Part shown: positions 1 through 7,527 of the stretch, piece after piece
Layout: each line of letters begins with the position of its first letter
How positions within the stretch are numbered: the first letter of the stretch is position 1
Origin: Clostridia bacterium
GTDB lineage: Bacteria; Bacillota; Clostridia; Christensenellales; CAG-1252
Direction of reading: 5' to 3'
Length of the DNA: 64,000 bases
Assembly (NCBI GenBank): GCA_017444385.1
Contig: JAFSWQ010000013.1
Coordinates: forward strand, 62,001 to 126,000
Position numbers and translations under genes: made by a program
The notes under the pieces: model-generated
What the model saw: only the letters and a program-made list of their open reading frames with translations
Database searches by the model: none
Told to the model about the DNA's origin: nothing

Positions 1-2
1 AA

Positions 3-263
3 AACCTCGTTTTATTGTCCGTTCCCGAAGGGGACGATAAACCCTTAAAATACCCCCTTATGTTCGAAGTCGCCGACGTGGTCGCAATAACCAAGACCGA
101 CGTAAAAGATATCTTTGATTTTTCCTTTGAAAAGGCGAAAGCCAACGTAAGAAAACGCAACGAAAATGCCGAGGTCTTCGTATTGTCCGCGAAGAAGGAC
201 GAGAACGTTGACGCGCTTGAACAATATTTGAGAAAAAGGATAGACTCGATTAAAAATGCTTGA
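3..263 (+). CDS. hypB: HypB-type GTPase, C-terminal part (cut by window edge)
   Basis: The reading frame is open from the left edge, so only about the last 86 residues are present. It carries the HypB signature SVPEGDDKPLKYP, also found in the complete hypB at 933, and a G4-like TKTD motif. HypB is a GTPase that works with HypA to deliver nickel, classically to [NiFe] hydrogenase. This copy and the one at 933 are clearly diverged beyond the shared signature, so they are paralogues rather than a recent duplication. Its stop overlaps the start of the methyltransferase at 256. Whether the missing N-terminus has an intact P-loop and metal-binding cysteines cannot be seen. Confidence 0.85.
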   Translation, partial: NLVLLSVPEGDDKPLKYPLMFEVADVVAITKTDVKDIFDFSFEKAKANVRKRNENAEVFVLSAKKDENVDALEQYLRKRIDSIKNA

Positions 264-834
264 CGAAAACGCTAAAAAACAACGGGATTTTTTTAACAGA
301 CTCGCGCCCGAATGGCGTGAGAAACCCGAATATAAATTAAATGCGGAAAAGGCGCTTTCCCCCATCAAATTCAAGGTCGGCGAAAGGGTGCTTGACGTCG
401 CTTGCGGAAGCGGCGCGTTGGACTCTACGCTACTTTCTTACGGCTTAAAAGTGGACGCGATAGACGTTTCGGATAAGATGATAGAGAAAGCTAAAAGCGA
501 CGAGAGGAACGCGGGCGTTAATTTCATCGTAGGCGACTTTTATCAACACGCGGGCGAATACGACAAGATACTCGTTTTCGACGCATATCCCCATTTTAAG
601 GACAAAATCGCGTTCAAAAATTCCGCCGCGCGAATGCTTGGGAAAGAGGGCGAATTATGGATATTCTTCGACGACGGAAGAGAGGGGATAGACTCTCATC
701 ACGGCGGGTTAAGCGATATCTCTGTGGGGTTGAGGCTTCCCGAAGAGGAAAGCGAGGATTTAGCCCCCGAGTTTACGCCGTTTTTCGTGTATTCCGACGA
801 AAAGTCGTATTATTTGGGATTAAAACGCAATTAA
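256..834 (+). CDS. Class I SAM-dependent methyltransferase
   Basis: A 192-residue protein with the class I methyltransferase fold. Motif I is VLDVACGSGALDS (about residues 46-58), followed by the acidic end of strand beta-2 in KVDAIDVSDKM; a later GDFYQ/ILVFDAYPHF stretch fits motif IV. The substrate cannot be read from the sequence. The gene overlaps the end of the upstream hypB by 8 nt and so is probably translationally coupled to it, which ties it to the nickel-chaperone cluster. It is short for the family and lacks an obvious substrate-binding extension. Confidence 0.75.
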   Translation: MLDENAKKQRDFFNRLAPEWREKPEYKLNAEKALSPIKFKVGERVLDVACGSGALDSTLLSYGLKVDAIDVSDKMIEKAKSDERNAGVNFIVGDFYQHAGEYDKILVFDAYPHFKDKIAFKNSAARMLGKEGELWIFFDDGREGIDSHHGGLSDISVGLRLPEEESEDLAPEFTPFFVYSDEKSYYLGLKRN

Positions 835-932
835 GATGGATAAATATCTCTTTACAAAAACATATTTATAATATATAATTGAAAATAGAGAGGTAAGCTC
901 TCGAACGTAAGACGATAAAAGCCCGCTTAAAT

Positions 933-1595
933 ATGGAAGTAAAGACGATTTTATTGAAGAAAAGCGTATTTGAAGACAACGACCTGTCCGCCGCAAAACT
1001 CCGTAAAGAATTGGCGGATAAGGGCGTTTTTTTAGTAAACGTTATGTCTTCGCCCGGGGCGGGTAAGACGAGTACGCTCGTCGCTTTGATAAACGAGCTT
1101 TCTTCTTCGTACAGGATAGGCGTAATGGAAGCGGATATAGATTCGGACGTCGACGCCGTAACGGTCGCCAAAAAGACGGGTTGCCCATCGGTGCAACTTC
1201 ATACCGACGGAATGTGCCACCTCGACGCTGAAATGACGAGACAAGGTCTTAACGAACTCGGCGACGGATTCGATCTTATATTCCTGGAAAACGTGGGCAA
1301 CCTCGTTTGTCCCGCCGAGTACGACACGGGCGCAAGTATGGATATGACCATCCTTTCGGTTCCCGAGGGGGACGACAAGCCTTTGAAATATCCCCTTATT
1401 TACTCTAAATGCGACCTCGTTCTTATTAACAAGATAGACGCGTTGCACTATTTCGATTTCGATCTCGAAAAGTGTGAAAAGAATATATTATATCGTAATC
1501 CTTCCGCAACGATCATTCCGATCTCCGCAAGGCGCGGCGACGGGATAGGAGCGGTCGTACAATATTTCAAAAAAATACTCGATCAAGGAGAATAA
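933..1595 (+). CDS. hypB: HypB nickel-insertion GTPase
   Basis: A 220-residue complete HypB. The P-loop SSPGAGKT is at residues 39-46, the metal-site motif GMCHLDA follows, then ENVGNLVCP and the G4 motif NKID. Known HypB proteins dimerise on GTP and pass nickel through the Cys-His site to the target enzyme with HypA. This one lacks the N-terminal CxxCGC or His-rich extension of some relatives. AT-rich TATAAT hexamers lie at 867-872 and 874-879, and a GAGAGG..CTCTC hairpin at about 888 separates promoter from gene. No clear Shine-Dalgarno precedes the ATG, so the start is less certain. It ends 1 nt before the flavoprotein gene, so the two are one operon. Confidence 0.88.
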   Translation: MEVKTILLKKSVFEDNDLSAAKLRKELADKGVFLVNVMSSPGAGKTSTLVALINELSSSYRIGVMEADIDSDVDAVTVAKKTGCPSVQLHTDGMCHLDAEMTRQGLNELGDGFDLIFLENVGNLVCPAEYDTGASMDMTILSVPEGDDKPLKYPLIYSKCDLVLINKIDALHYFDFDLEKCEKNILYRNPSATIIPISARRGDGIGAVVQYFKKILDQGE

Positions 1596-1596
1596 T

Positions 1597-4458
1597 ATGC
1601 CTAAACAAAACGACAAGATTATCAGTAAGTACCAAGGCGAAGCGGAACTTCAAGAGAAGTACGCAAAACTCGGTAGAAAGGTTACCGACGTAGTCGCGCA
1701 TAAAATCGGCGGTATTACCGCGGACGATCCCGAATATTGGGGACTTCGCGAGATGCTCACGCCCGAGATGGTGGACATTTGTCTTAAAATGAAATTGCGT
1801 AAGCATTATACCATCGAGGAATTGCAAAAGATGAACCCCGAGTTCGAGCCCGCAAGACTGCAGGAATTGATGAACGAAATGTCGGTCATCGGCTTTATCG
1901 AGTACGATTACGGCGATTGTTATCCCGACCACGACGGCGTGTTGAGACACACCAACAAGGTCAAGAGATATCGCTTGCCTTTCTTCGTTCCCGGCAGCGC
2001 CGAATTGTTCAACTCTTCGGTGGATAGAATCGAAAGAAATCCCGCCGTCACCTCTTTCTTCGAGAGAATGACCTTTATTCCTTTGGCGGGTATAACCCAA
2101 ATGGTTCGTCCCGGCGGCGACGGTATCGGTATGCACGTAATCCCCGTTGAAAAAGCCGTTCAAGCGACAAACGAATCCATCGACTTGGAACGTATCTCTT
2201 ATTGGCTCGACAAGTACGAAGGGCATATATCCGCGGGTATTTGTTCTTGCCGCGCGTCCCGCGCAGTTCTCGGCGACGGTTGTACCGACAACGAAGACGA
2301 TTGGTGCGTACAACTCGGCGATATGGCGGACTACACCGTGGAAACGGGGAGAGCGCATTACATAACCAAAGAGCGCGCCCTCGAGATTTTCGAGCTTGCC
2401 GAAAAGAACGGTTACGTTCACCAAATCACCAACATCGACGGTGAAAACAAGATATTCGATATTTGCAACTGTAACGTCAAAATATGCAATGCGTTGAGAA
2501 CCTCGCTTTTGTTCAATACGCCCTATCTCTCTCGTAGCGCGTACACCGCGAACGTAGAGAAAGAGAAGTGCGTCGCTTGCGGAAAGTGCGTTGAAGTGTG
2601 CCCCGCCGGCGCAGTAAAGCTCGGTCAAAAGCTTTGTAAGAAAGACGGTAGCGAAGTCAAGTATAAACACGCGCCTTTGCCCGACAACAACATTTGGGGC
2701 GAATACGCTTGGGATGAAGAGTACAGAGATACCGCGAGAATGAGCAACACCTATCCTCAAGGCAGCGCGCCTTGTAAGGCGGCTTGCCCCGCGCACGTTC
2801 CCGTACAGGCCTACCTTAAACTCGCTCGCGACGGCAAATATCGCGAGGCTTTGGCGATGATAAAGACCGAGAATCCTTTCCCCGCCGTATGCGGCAGAGT
2901 ATGTAACAAACGTTGCGAAGACGCTTGTACGAGAGGACAAATCGATAAGCCCGTATCCATCGACGCGGTTAAGAAATTCGTAGCCGACCTCGAATTGAAG
3001 GCGGAAAACAGATATATTCCCGATAAGGTAGTCCAATCCGTCCACGGAAAATTCGACGAGAAGATAGCCATAATCGGCGCGGGCCCCGCGGGTTTGAGCG
3101 CGGCTTACTATCTTGCCGAGATGGGTTATAATCCCACCGTGTTCGAGAAAAACGAGAAGCCCGGCGGTATGCTTACTTACGGCATTCCTTCTTATAAACT
3201 CGAAAAAGACGTTATCGAAGCCGAAGTCGACGTTTTGAGAAAGCTCGGCGTCGAGATCAAATGCGGCGTGGAAGTAGGTAAGGACGTCACTATCGACGAA
3301 CTTAAAAAGCAAGGCTATAAAGCGTTTTATATCGCCATCGGTTGCCAAGGCGGCAGACGTCCGGGCGTAGAAAACGATAAGGCTGTGGGCACCGAAATAG
3401 CGGTGGAATACTTAAAAGGCGCTCTTGATAAACAAGTCGAATTCGACGGCAACGTGGTAGTAGTTGGCGGCGGTAACGTCGCGGTAGACTGCGCGAGAAC
3501 GGCGAAGAGACTCAAAGCCAAATCCGTTAAGATGATTTGCTTGGAAAGCGAGAAGGAAATGCCCGCTTCCAAAGAGGAAATCACCGAGACCAAAGAAGAA
3601 AATATCGAAATAATGAACGGTTGGGGTCCCAAGGAAGTCAAAGTCGACGCCGAGGGCAAAGTGGTAGCCGTCGTATTCAAGAAGTGTTTGAGAACGATAG
3701 ATCCCACCACGAAGAAATTCTCCCCCGTTTACGACGAAACGGTTACCGTCGAAGTACCCGCCGATAAGGTGGTATTCGCTATCGGTCAAGCGATAGAGTG
3801 GGGCGACTTGCTCAAAGGAACCAAGGTGGAATTCTGGCACGGCAACTATCCCGTAGCGGATAAGTTCACCTATCAAACCGCGGACGAAGATATATTCGTA
3901 GGCGGCGACGTTTACACCGGTCCTCGTTTCGTCATCGACGCCATCGCTGCGGGACACGAAGCGGCGGAAAGTTTGCATCGTCACGTCAGACCTCGCGCTT
4001 CTATGACCATAGGTAGAGATAGAAGAAACTACACGCCTTTGGACAAAGAAGACCTCAAATATCCCGAATACGACAAAGCGGGCAGACAGGAAGCGGGTAT
4101 GGACGAAACCGTCGATCACAAGAATTCCTTCAAGGACGCTCATAAGACCTTGACCGAAGAACAAGTCAAGATCGAGACCAAGAGATGTCTCTCTTGCGGC
4201 GCTTCCTACGTCGATCCCAATAAGTGTATCGGTTGCGGTCTTTGCACTACGAGATGCCAATTCGACGCCATCCATCTTTTGAGAGATCATCCCAAATGTT
4301 CGGATATGAGAATAGCCGAAGACAAGGTCACCGGTTTGCTTTCCTACGCGGCTAAACGCGCGTTCAAGATAATCGGTCACTTAGGCAGCGAGGAGGCGAA
4401 GGAACTCAAAGCGAAGCGTAAAGCCTACAAGAAAGCGCAAAAAGAACAAGAAGCGTAA
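1597..4458 (+). CDS. Multi-domain iron-sulfur FAD/NAD(P) oxidoreductase (GltD/NfnB-like)
   Basis: A 953-residue cytoplasmic flavoprotein. The N-terminal ~320 residues hold Cys motifs of the CSCR and CNC type. A 4Fe-4S ferredoxin motif starts at Cys325 (Cys325, 328, 331, 335). A GltD-type N-terminal Fe-S domain follows from Cys393 with VCGRVCNKRCEDAC. The FAD Rossmann motif IGAGPAG is at about 493-499 and a second dinucleotide motif VGGGNVAV at about 624-631. A C-terminal ferredoxin-like pair begins at Cys864. This is the architecture of glutamate-synthase small subunit and NADH-ferredoxin:NADP oxidoreductase flavoproteins, which move electrons between pyridine nucleotides and Fe-S carriers. 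Flanking by hypB and hypA suggests a link to a nickel enzyme such as a hydrogenase, but no catalytic subunit is in the window. The AGGAG 10 nt upstream supports the start. Confidence 0.8.
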   Translation: MPKQNDKIISKYQGEAELQEKYAKLGRKVTDVVAHKIGGITADDPEYWGLREMLTPEMVDICLKMKLRKHYTIEELQKMNPEFEPARLQELMNEMSVIGFIEYDYGDCYPDHDGVLRHTNKVKRYRLPFFVPGSAELFNSSVDRIERNPAVTSFFERMTFIPLAGITQMVRPGGDGIGMHVIPVEKAVQATNESIDLERISYWLDKYEGHISAGICSCRASRAVLGDGCTDNEDDWCVQLGDMADYTVETGRAHYITKERALEIFELAEKNGYVHQITNIDGENKIFDICNCNVKICNALRTSLLFNTPYLSRSAYTANVEKEKCVACGKCVEVCPAGAVKLGQKLCKKDGSEVKYKHAPLPDNNIWGEYAWDEEYRDTARMSNTYPQGSAPCKAACPAHVPVQAYLKLARDGKYREALAMIKTENPFPAVCGRVCNKRCEDACTRGQIDKPVSIDAVKKFVADLELKAENRYIPDKVVQSVHGKFDEKIAIIGAGPAGLSAAYYLAEMGYNPTVFEKNEKPGGMLTYGIPSYKLEKDVIEAEVDVLRKLGVEIKCGVEVGKDVTIDELKKQGYKAFYIAIGCQGGRRPGVENDKAVGTEIAVEYLKGALDKQVEFDGNVVVVGGGNVAVDCARTAKRLKAKSVKMICLESEKEMPASKEEITETKEENIEIMNGWGPKEVKVDAEGKVVAVVFKKCLRTIDPTTKKFSPVYDETVTVEVPADKVVFAIGQAIEWGDLLKGTKVEFWHGNYPVADKFTYQTADEDIFVGGDVYTGPRFVIDAIAAGHEAAESLHRHVRPRASMTIGRDRRNYTPLDKEDLKYPEYDKAGRQEAGMDETVDHKNSFKDAHKTLTEEQVKIETKRCLSCGASYVDPNKCIGCGLCTTRCQFDAIHLLRDHPKCSDMRIAEDKVTGLLSYAAKRAFKIIGHLGSEEAKELKAKRKAYKKAQKEQEA

Positions 4459-4488
4459 ATCCTATAAGAAAGCGCAAAACGCTCGGCT

Positions 4489-4673
4489 CGTCATCCCGAG
4501 CGAAGTCGAGGGATCCCCTAACGCGAAGCAGCAAAAGCTAAAAACTCGGACGAGACGTTTCGACTACGCTCAACGTGACGAACGATTATTAAACTTATGC
4601 GTAACAGTACGAAAAACGCTTAACGTATTGTAAGTACAAGTACGTCATCCCGAGCGAAGTCGAGGGATCCCCT
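4489..4673. repeat. Dispersed intergenic repeats, A form twice and B form once
   Basis: The 251-nt gap between the flavoprotein gene and hypA holds a forward A-form copy (CGTCATCCCGAGC..GGATCCC, 4489-4517), a reversed B-form copy (about 4550-4581) and a second forward A copy (about 4643-4673). The A and B copies face each other, as at several other sites in this window. The repeats could interrupt the hypB-flavoprotein-hypA operon. Confidence 0.8.
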
Positions 4674-4709
4674 ATTAAAATAAAAAGGAATGAATATATC
4701 GCTTTAACT

Positions 4710-5054
4710 ATGCACGAACTCGGAATAGTAATGAACGTAATATCGCAGGTCGAGAAGGTCGCCGAAGAAAACAAAGTGAACGCCGTCAAAGCGCTCACTA
4801 TGGAAGTCGGCGAAGTCTCTTCCGTCGTGCCCGATCTTTTCAAGGATTGTTTCGAGTGGGCGAAAAAGAGAACGAAGTATATGACGGACTGCGAACTCGA
4901 CCTCGTCGTACTCGAAGCGATATCCTATTGTAGGGACTGCAAGAGCAATTACAAAACCACGACTTACGCAAAAGAATGCCCGCATTGTAAGAGCGTAAAC
5001 ACCTATCTCATAACGGGCAACGAGATCAATATTCACGATATAAAAGTGATTTAG
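4710..5054 (+). CDS. hypA: HypA/HybF nickel chaperone
   Basis: A 114-residue HypA. It begins MHELG, whose His2 is the conserved nickel ligand, and ends with a zinc domain built from two Cys pairs (YCRDC and CPHC). HypA hands nickel to HypB or to the target enzyme. No Shine-Dalgarno lies close to the ATG. The AAAAAGGA at 4682-4689 instead precedes a five-codon frame (4690-4707) whose stop is 2 nt before the hypA start, so initiation may be by re-initiation; that is an inference. The distance from hypB (past the flavoprotein gene and repeats) is unusual, as hypA and hypB are normally adjacent. Confidence 0.9.
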   Translation: MHELGIVMNVISQVEKVAEENKVNAVKALTMEVGEVSSVVPDLFKDCFEWAKKRTKYMTDCELDLVVLEAISYCRDCKSNYKTTTYAKECPHCKSVNTYLITGNEINIHDIKVI

Positions 5055-5069
5055 ACGAAAGGCGTAGGC

Positions 5070-5128
5070 AAAAAAAGGACTGCGAAAACGAGTTTCCTTT
5101 TGGAATAAAACGTCGTTTGCAGCCCTTT
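5070..5128. terminator. Bidirectional terminator between hypA and the DUF4364 gene
   Basis: An imperfect inverted repeat, GGACTGCGAA pairing with the TTTGCAGCCC region, is flanked by an A-run on the left and T5 on the right. It lies between two convergent genes and so can serve both. Confidence 0.6.
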
Positions 5129-5156
5129 TTCGTTATCAAATCGACGGATAAAAGTA

Positions 5157-5681
5157 TCAGTCGAAAATGTGTTCGTAGAGGTATTCGTAAATGGACGTCG
5201 CTTTGTCTTGCCAGGTATTTGCGGCGTAACGAGCGCTATCCTTGTTCCCCGCGACGATCTTGAATTCAAGTAGTTTATTCGAAGAAGAAGGGTCGGAAAT
5301 GGATAACTTCACCGTATAAGTGCCGTCGGCATTGAGAAAATAGTCGGCGTCCAATTCCTGTCTTTTGCGGTATTCGTACTTCTTTTTGTTTACCACGTCT
5401 ACTATTTGTTCGCGGGTGGAAGAGGGTATCTTCGTGTAGAAGTTGGCGATGCAAAGCCTTCCTTCAGCGGTGATGTTGTAAAAGACCTTTCCGTTTTGAC
5501 GGGAAACGTGCAGGAAATTTGCGTCGTTGAGTTGGCCCAACGCGCTCTTACAACTCATATAAGTCATCCAAGGATTGTCTTGATAGCAGATAGAAATAAT
5601 AATGTCTTCAGATAGTGCTACTTCCATTCTATCCATTAAGTAAAGTATCTTCAATTTATCAATATTATCGTTATCAACCAT
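5157..5681 (-). CDS. DUF4364 family winged-helix protein
   Basis: A 174-residue protein when started at 5681, where AAGAGGCG is well placed before the ATG; the frame stays open to 5798 but the extra residues look non-coding. The segment starting DKLKILYLMDRM and the following helical stretch with a Ser/Gly-Gln-Leu turn resemble the DUF4364 family, small winged-helix proteins of Clostridia thought to bind DNA. The remainder is a mixed alpha/beta domain. No target is known. It is divergent from the unknown gene at 5929, and the shared upstream region holds two NrdR-like boxes. Confidence 0.7.
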   Translation of the reverse strand: MVDNDNIDKLKILYLMDRMEVALSEDIIISICYQDNPWMTYMSCKSALGQLNDANFLHVSRQNGKVFYNITAEGRLCIANFYTKIPSSTREQIVDVVNKKKYEYRKRQELDADYFLNADGTYTVKLSISDPSSSNKLLEFKIVAGNKDSARYAANTWQDKATSIYEYLYEHIFD

Positions 5682-5764
5682 AAATTCGCCTCTTGAGTGT
5701 GGTAATATGTATTTTATCATATATTCTTTATAAATAAAACAATATTTTGAAAAATTTTTTCTTA

Positions 5765-5824
5765 TATCAATATATTGTGGTCGTTTTCCCGCCGACATAC
5801 TATTTAACCCACAATATGTTGTTT
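5765..5824. promoter_or_regulatory. Pair of NrdR-like boxes between divergent genes
   Basis: Two 16-nt palindrome-like sites, TATCAATATATTGTGG (5765-5780) and CCACAATATGTTGTTT (5809-5824), match the NrdR box pattern (aCaCwAtATaTwGtgt). The same motif pair occurs in front of nrdD at 26914. Spacing here is 44 nt start to start, about one helical turn more than the 32 nt seen at nrdD. The left box overlaps a possible minus-strand -35 (TTGATA, complement of 5765-5770). Confidence 0.55.
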
Positions 5825-5876
5825 CGGTAGCATATTAACGCGAAAATCGCCCGTCAGGATAAAACCGAAAATTGTC

Positions 5877-5905
5877 TTGATTAGAGCCGAAGTTAGTGAT
5901 ATAAT
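5877..5905 (+). promoter_or_regulatory. Sigma-A promoter of the 241-residue gene
   Basis: TTGATT (5877-5882), a 17-nt spacer and TATAAT (5900-5905), with GGAGG then the ATG at 5929. This is a near-consensus promoter giving a short leader. Confidence 0.75.
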
Positions 5906-5928
5906 AGAAAAGTAACAGCGGAGGTAAT

Positions 5929-6654
5929 ATGAGTTTAACGAGAGAACAGGAATACGCTATGTTCGATAGCGCCGTAAAAGCGATAATCGGTTCGAGTACG
6001 TTGATGCTTTCAACCTGTTTCGACGATCTTTTGAAATTGATCTCTTACGACGATCCTATAAGGATATGCGTCACCGATTGCTATAATTCCATCGATTACG
6101 AACGCTTGCTCGTCACCTCTTTCGAGAAGAAGGACGGTAAGTTTTCGGTCGACCTTCCAAGCGGAAATAAGGCTATCGTGGGCTTCGTCACCAAGTTGAT
6201 TTACGAATTCCATTTGGGTACGCAATCCTTCGACAAGCTTATGATTTCCCTTTACGGAAGCAGTGGGGACGAGTCTATGAGATATTTTTCGAGAGACGTT
6301 CTCAACCCCTATCGCGAAGCGTTCAGACAGGTGTTTTTGTACGAAGTAGGCGACGTTCCCGAGGCCACGGTCGAAGAAGCGGCGCGAGAGATAAACCCCG
6401 CGGTTTTCAACGAACTATACGCGATTGTCGCCAATTTGAGAAGCGAAGTCGAGGGCAATAATAAACTGAATAACGAAAAACGCAGCGCTCTTATGGAACT
6501 CATCGACGGGCTTTGTTATACGATAGAAAAGTCGGACGGTCGCGCCGTGAAAGCCTCTTGGCTGGGTATGAGTATGGCTCTATCTTCGGAAAAGGCTTGC
6601 GAGAACTCGTTATCCCGCCTTGAAACTTTACTTCAAAGGTATATGCTTATTTAG
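5929..6654 (+). CDS. Hypothetical protein, 241 residues
   Basis: Not recognised. The GCGGAGG Shine-Dalgarno and a consensus promoter support it as a real gene. The protein is soluble, with no signal peptide or membrane segment; the second half (from about residue 130) is rich in Glu, Leu and Arg and looks helical. It is divergent from the DUF4364 gene and lies downstream of two NrdR-like boxes. Its last 27 nt overlap the end of the convergent murI gene, and its likely terminator lies inside murI at 6673-6720. No function can be assigned. Confidence 0.65.
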   Translation: MSLTREQEYAMFDSAVKAIIGSSTLMLSTCFDDLLKLISYDDPIRICVTDCYNSIDYERLLVTSFEKKDGKFSVDLPSGNKAIVGFVTKLIYEFHLGTQSFDKLMISLYGSSGDESMRYFSRDVLNPYREAFRQVFLYEVGDVPEATVEEAAREINPAVFNELYAIVANLRSEVEGNNKLNNEKRSALMELIDGLCYTIEKSDGRAVKASWLGMSMALSSEKACENSLSRLETLLQRYMLI

Positions 6655-7341
6655 AGGTAACGAAAAAGTATTTACTCTCTCGTCTTCGAGCAATCTCTCG
6701 AGTACGAGAGAGTATTTTTTGTATTGGTAGTCCAAAAAGAAGACGCGAAGTGGGGATTCGTCCCCGTAAATATCGGCTTTTGAAACGCTATCCCCTATTT
6801 CTATGATCTTTTCGGGTAAGAACACGCGGGATAAAATCCCTTTAACGAGCCCGTAATGCGTGCAACCCAATATCAAAGTAGGGGCGGCTATTCCTTTCGC
6901 CGTACGGGAAACGTAATCGAATATCTCTTCTTCGCTCGCGTCATCGTCTATAAGGGTGGCGAGAAGGGGTAACGCTAAACACTTTATTCGTTCGTTCGAA
7001 CGTGAAGCGAAGTTTTTAACCGAGAATTCCGTCCCTAAAAACAACGCGTCCCCTTTAATTGCTTCGAATTCGTATCTCAACCTTGAAAAAGGAATATTCA
7101 AACGCATATTTTCGGAAGCGACGGACGCGGTGTTGCAGGCGCAAACCACCTTTTCGCAACCTAACCTTTCGAGGAAACGGCAATCATCGCGGACTATCCG
7201 TTTTAACGACTCTTTGTCTTTCGAGCCGAAGGGCGCGTTTGTTTCGTCGCCGAAATAGAGAACGTCGCCGCCGACGCCCTCTTTTATCGCTTTCGCAAGG
7301 ACGGTAAGTCCCCCTTTACCGCTATCGAAAAACCCTATCAT
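6628..7341 (-). CDS. murI: Glutamate racemase
   Basis: A 237-residue MurI that makes D-glutamate for peptidoglycan from L-glutamate. It starts IGFFDSGKGGL, has the first catalytic cysteine in ACNTAS (about residues 68-73), and the second in GCTHYG (about 159-164), the two-base racemase mechanism. It is shorter than typical enzymes (about 260-270 residues). The start at 7341 is supported by GCGAGG just upstream. Its 3' end overlaps the convergent 241-residue gene by 27 nt. It shares no operon; the divergent neighbour is the EF-G paralogue. Confidence 0.92.
   Translation of the reverse strand: MIGFFDSGKGGLTVLAKAIKEGVGGDVLYFGDETNAPFGSKDKESLKRIVRDDCRFLERLGCEKVVCACNTASVASENMRLNIPFSRLRYEFEAIKGDALFLGTEFSVKNFASRSNERIKCLALPLLATLIDDDASEEEIFDYVSRTAKGIAAPTLILGCTHYGLVKGILSRVFLPEKIIEIGDSVSKADIYGDESPLRVFFLDYQYKKYSLVLERLLEDERVNTFSLPLNKHIPLK
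6673..6720 (+). terminator. Intrinsic terminator embedded in the 3' end of murI
   Basis: TACTCTCTCG (6673-6682) pairs perfectly with CGAGAGAGTA (6705-6714), with an inner TCGAG/CTCGA stem, followed by T6 (6715-6720). It reads as a terminator for the plus-strand gene ending at 6654, yet lies within the minus-strand murI coding sequence. Confidence 0.75.
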
Positions 7342-7453
7342 AACCTCGCTATAAGGATATGCGCCCGTGTAAAGAAAGGTTGCTTTTTATCTCGTTTTTT
7401 CTTTCGTAAAGAGGGAAAATGAAAAAATTTTTTAATAATCGATATAAAATCAG

Positions 7454-7482
7454 TTGATAAAAAAACATTCTTATAGTAATAT
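7454..7482 (+). promoter_or_regulatory. Probable promoter of the EF-G paralogue
   Basis: TTGATA (7454-7459), a 17-nt spacer and TAATAT (7477-7482). The gene starts at 7528 after an AGAGGGG Shine-Dalgarno. Confidence 0.5.
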
Positions 7483-7527
7483 ATAAAAGGCCAATGAGGT
7501 TAATAAATTATCCAGAGGGGTAACAAA

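Noticed and set aside
1567..3348. A 593-codon open frame on the minus strand inside the flavoprotein gene
   Set aside because: It is a shadow of the high-bias coding strand, has no Shine-Dalgarno, and its composition (runs of Phe, Arg, Val) is unlike a real protein.
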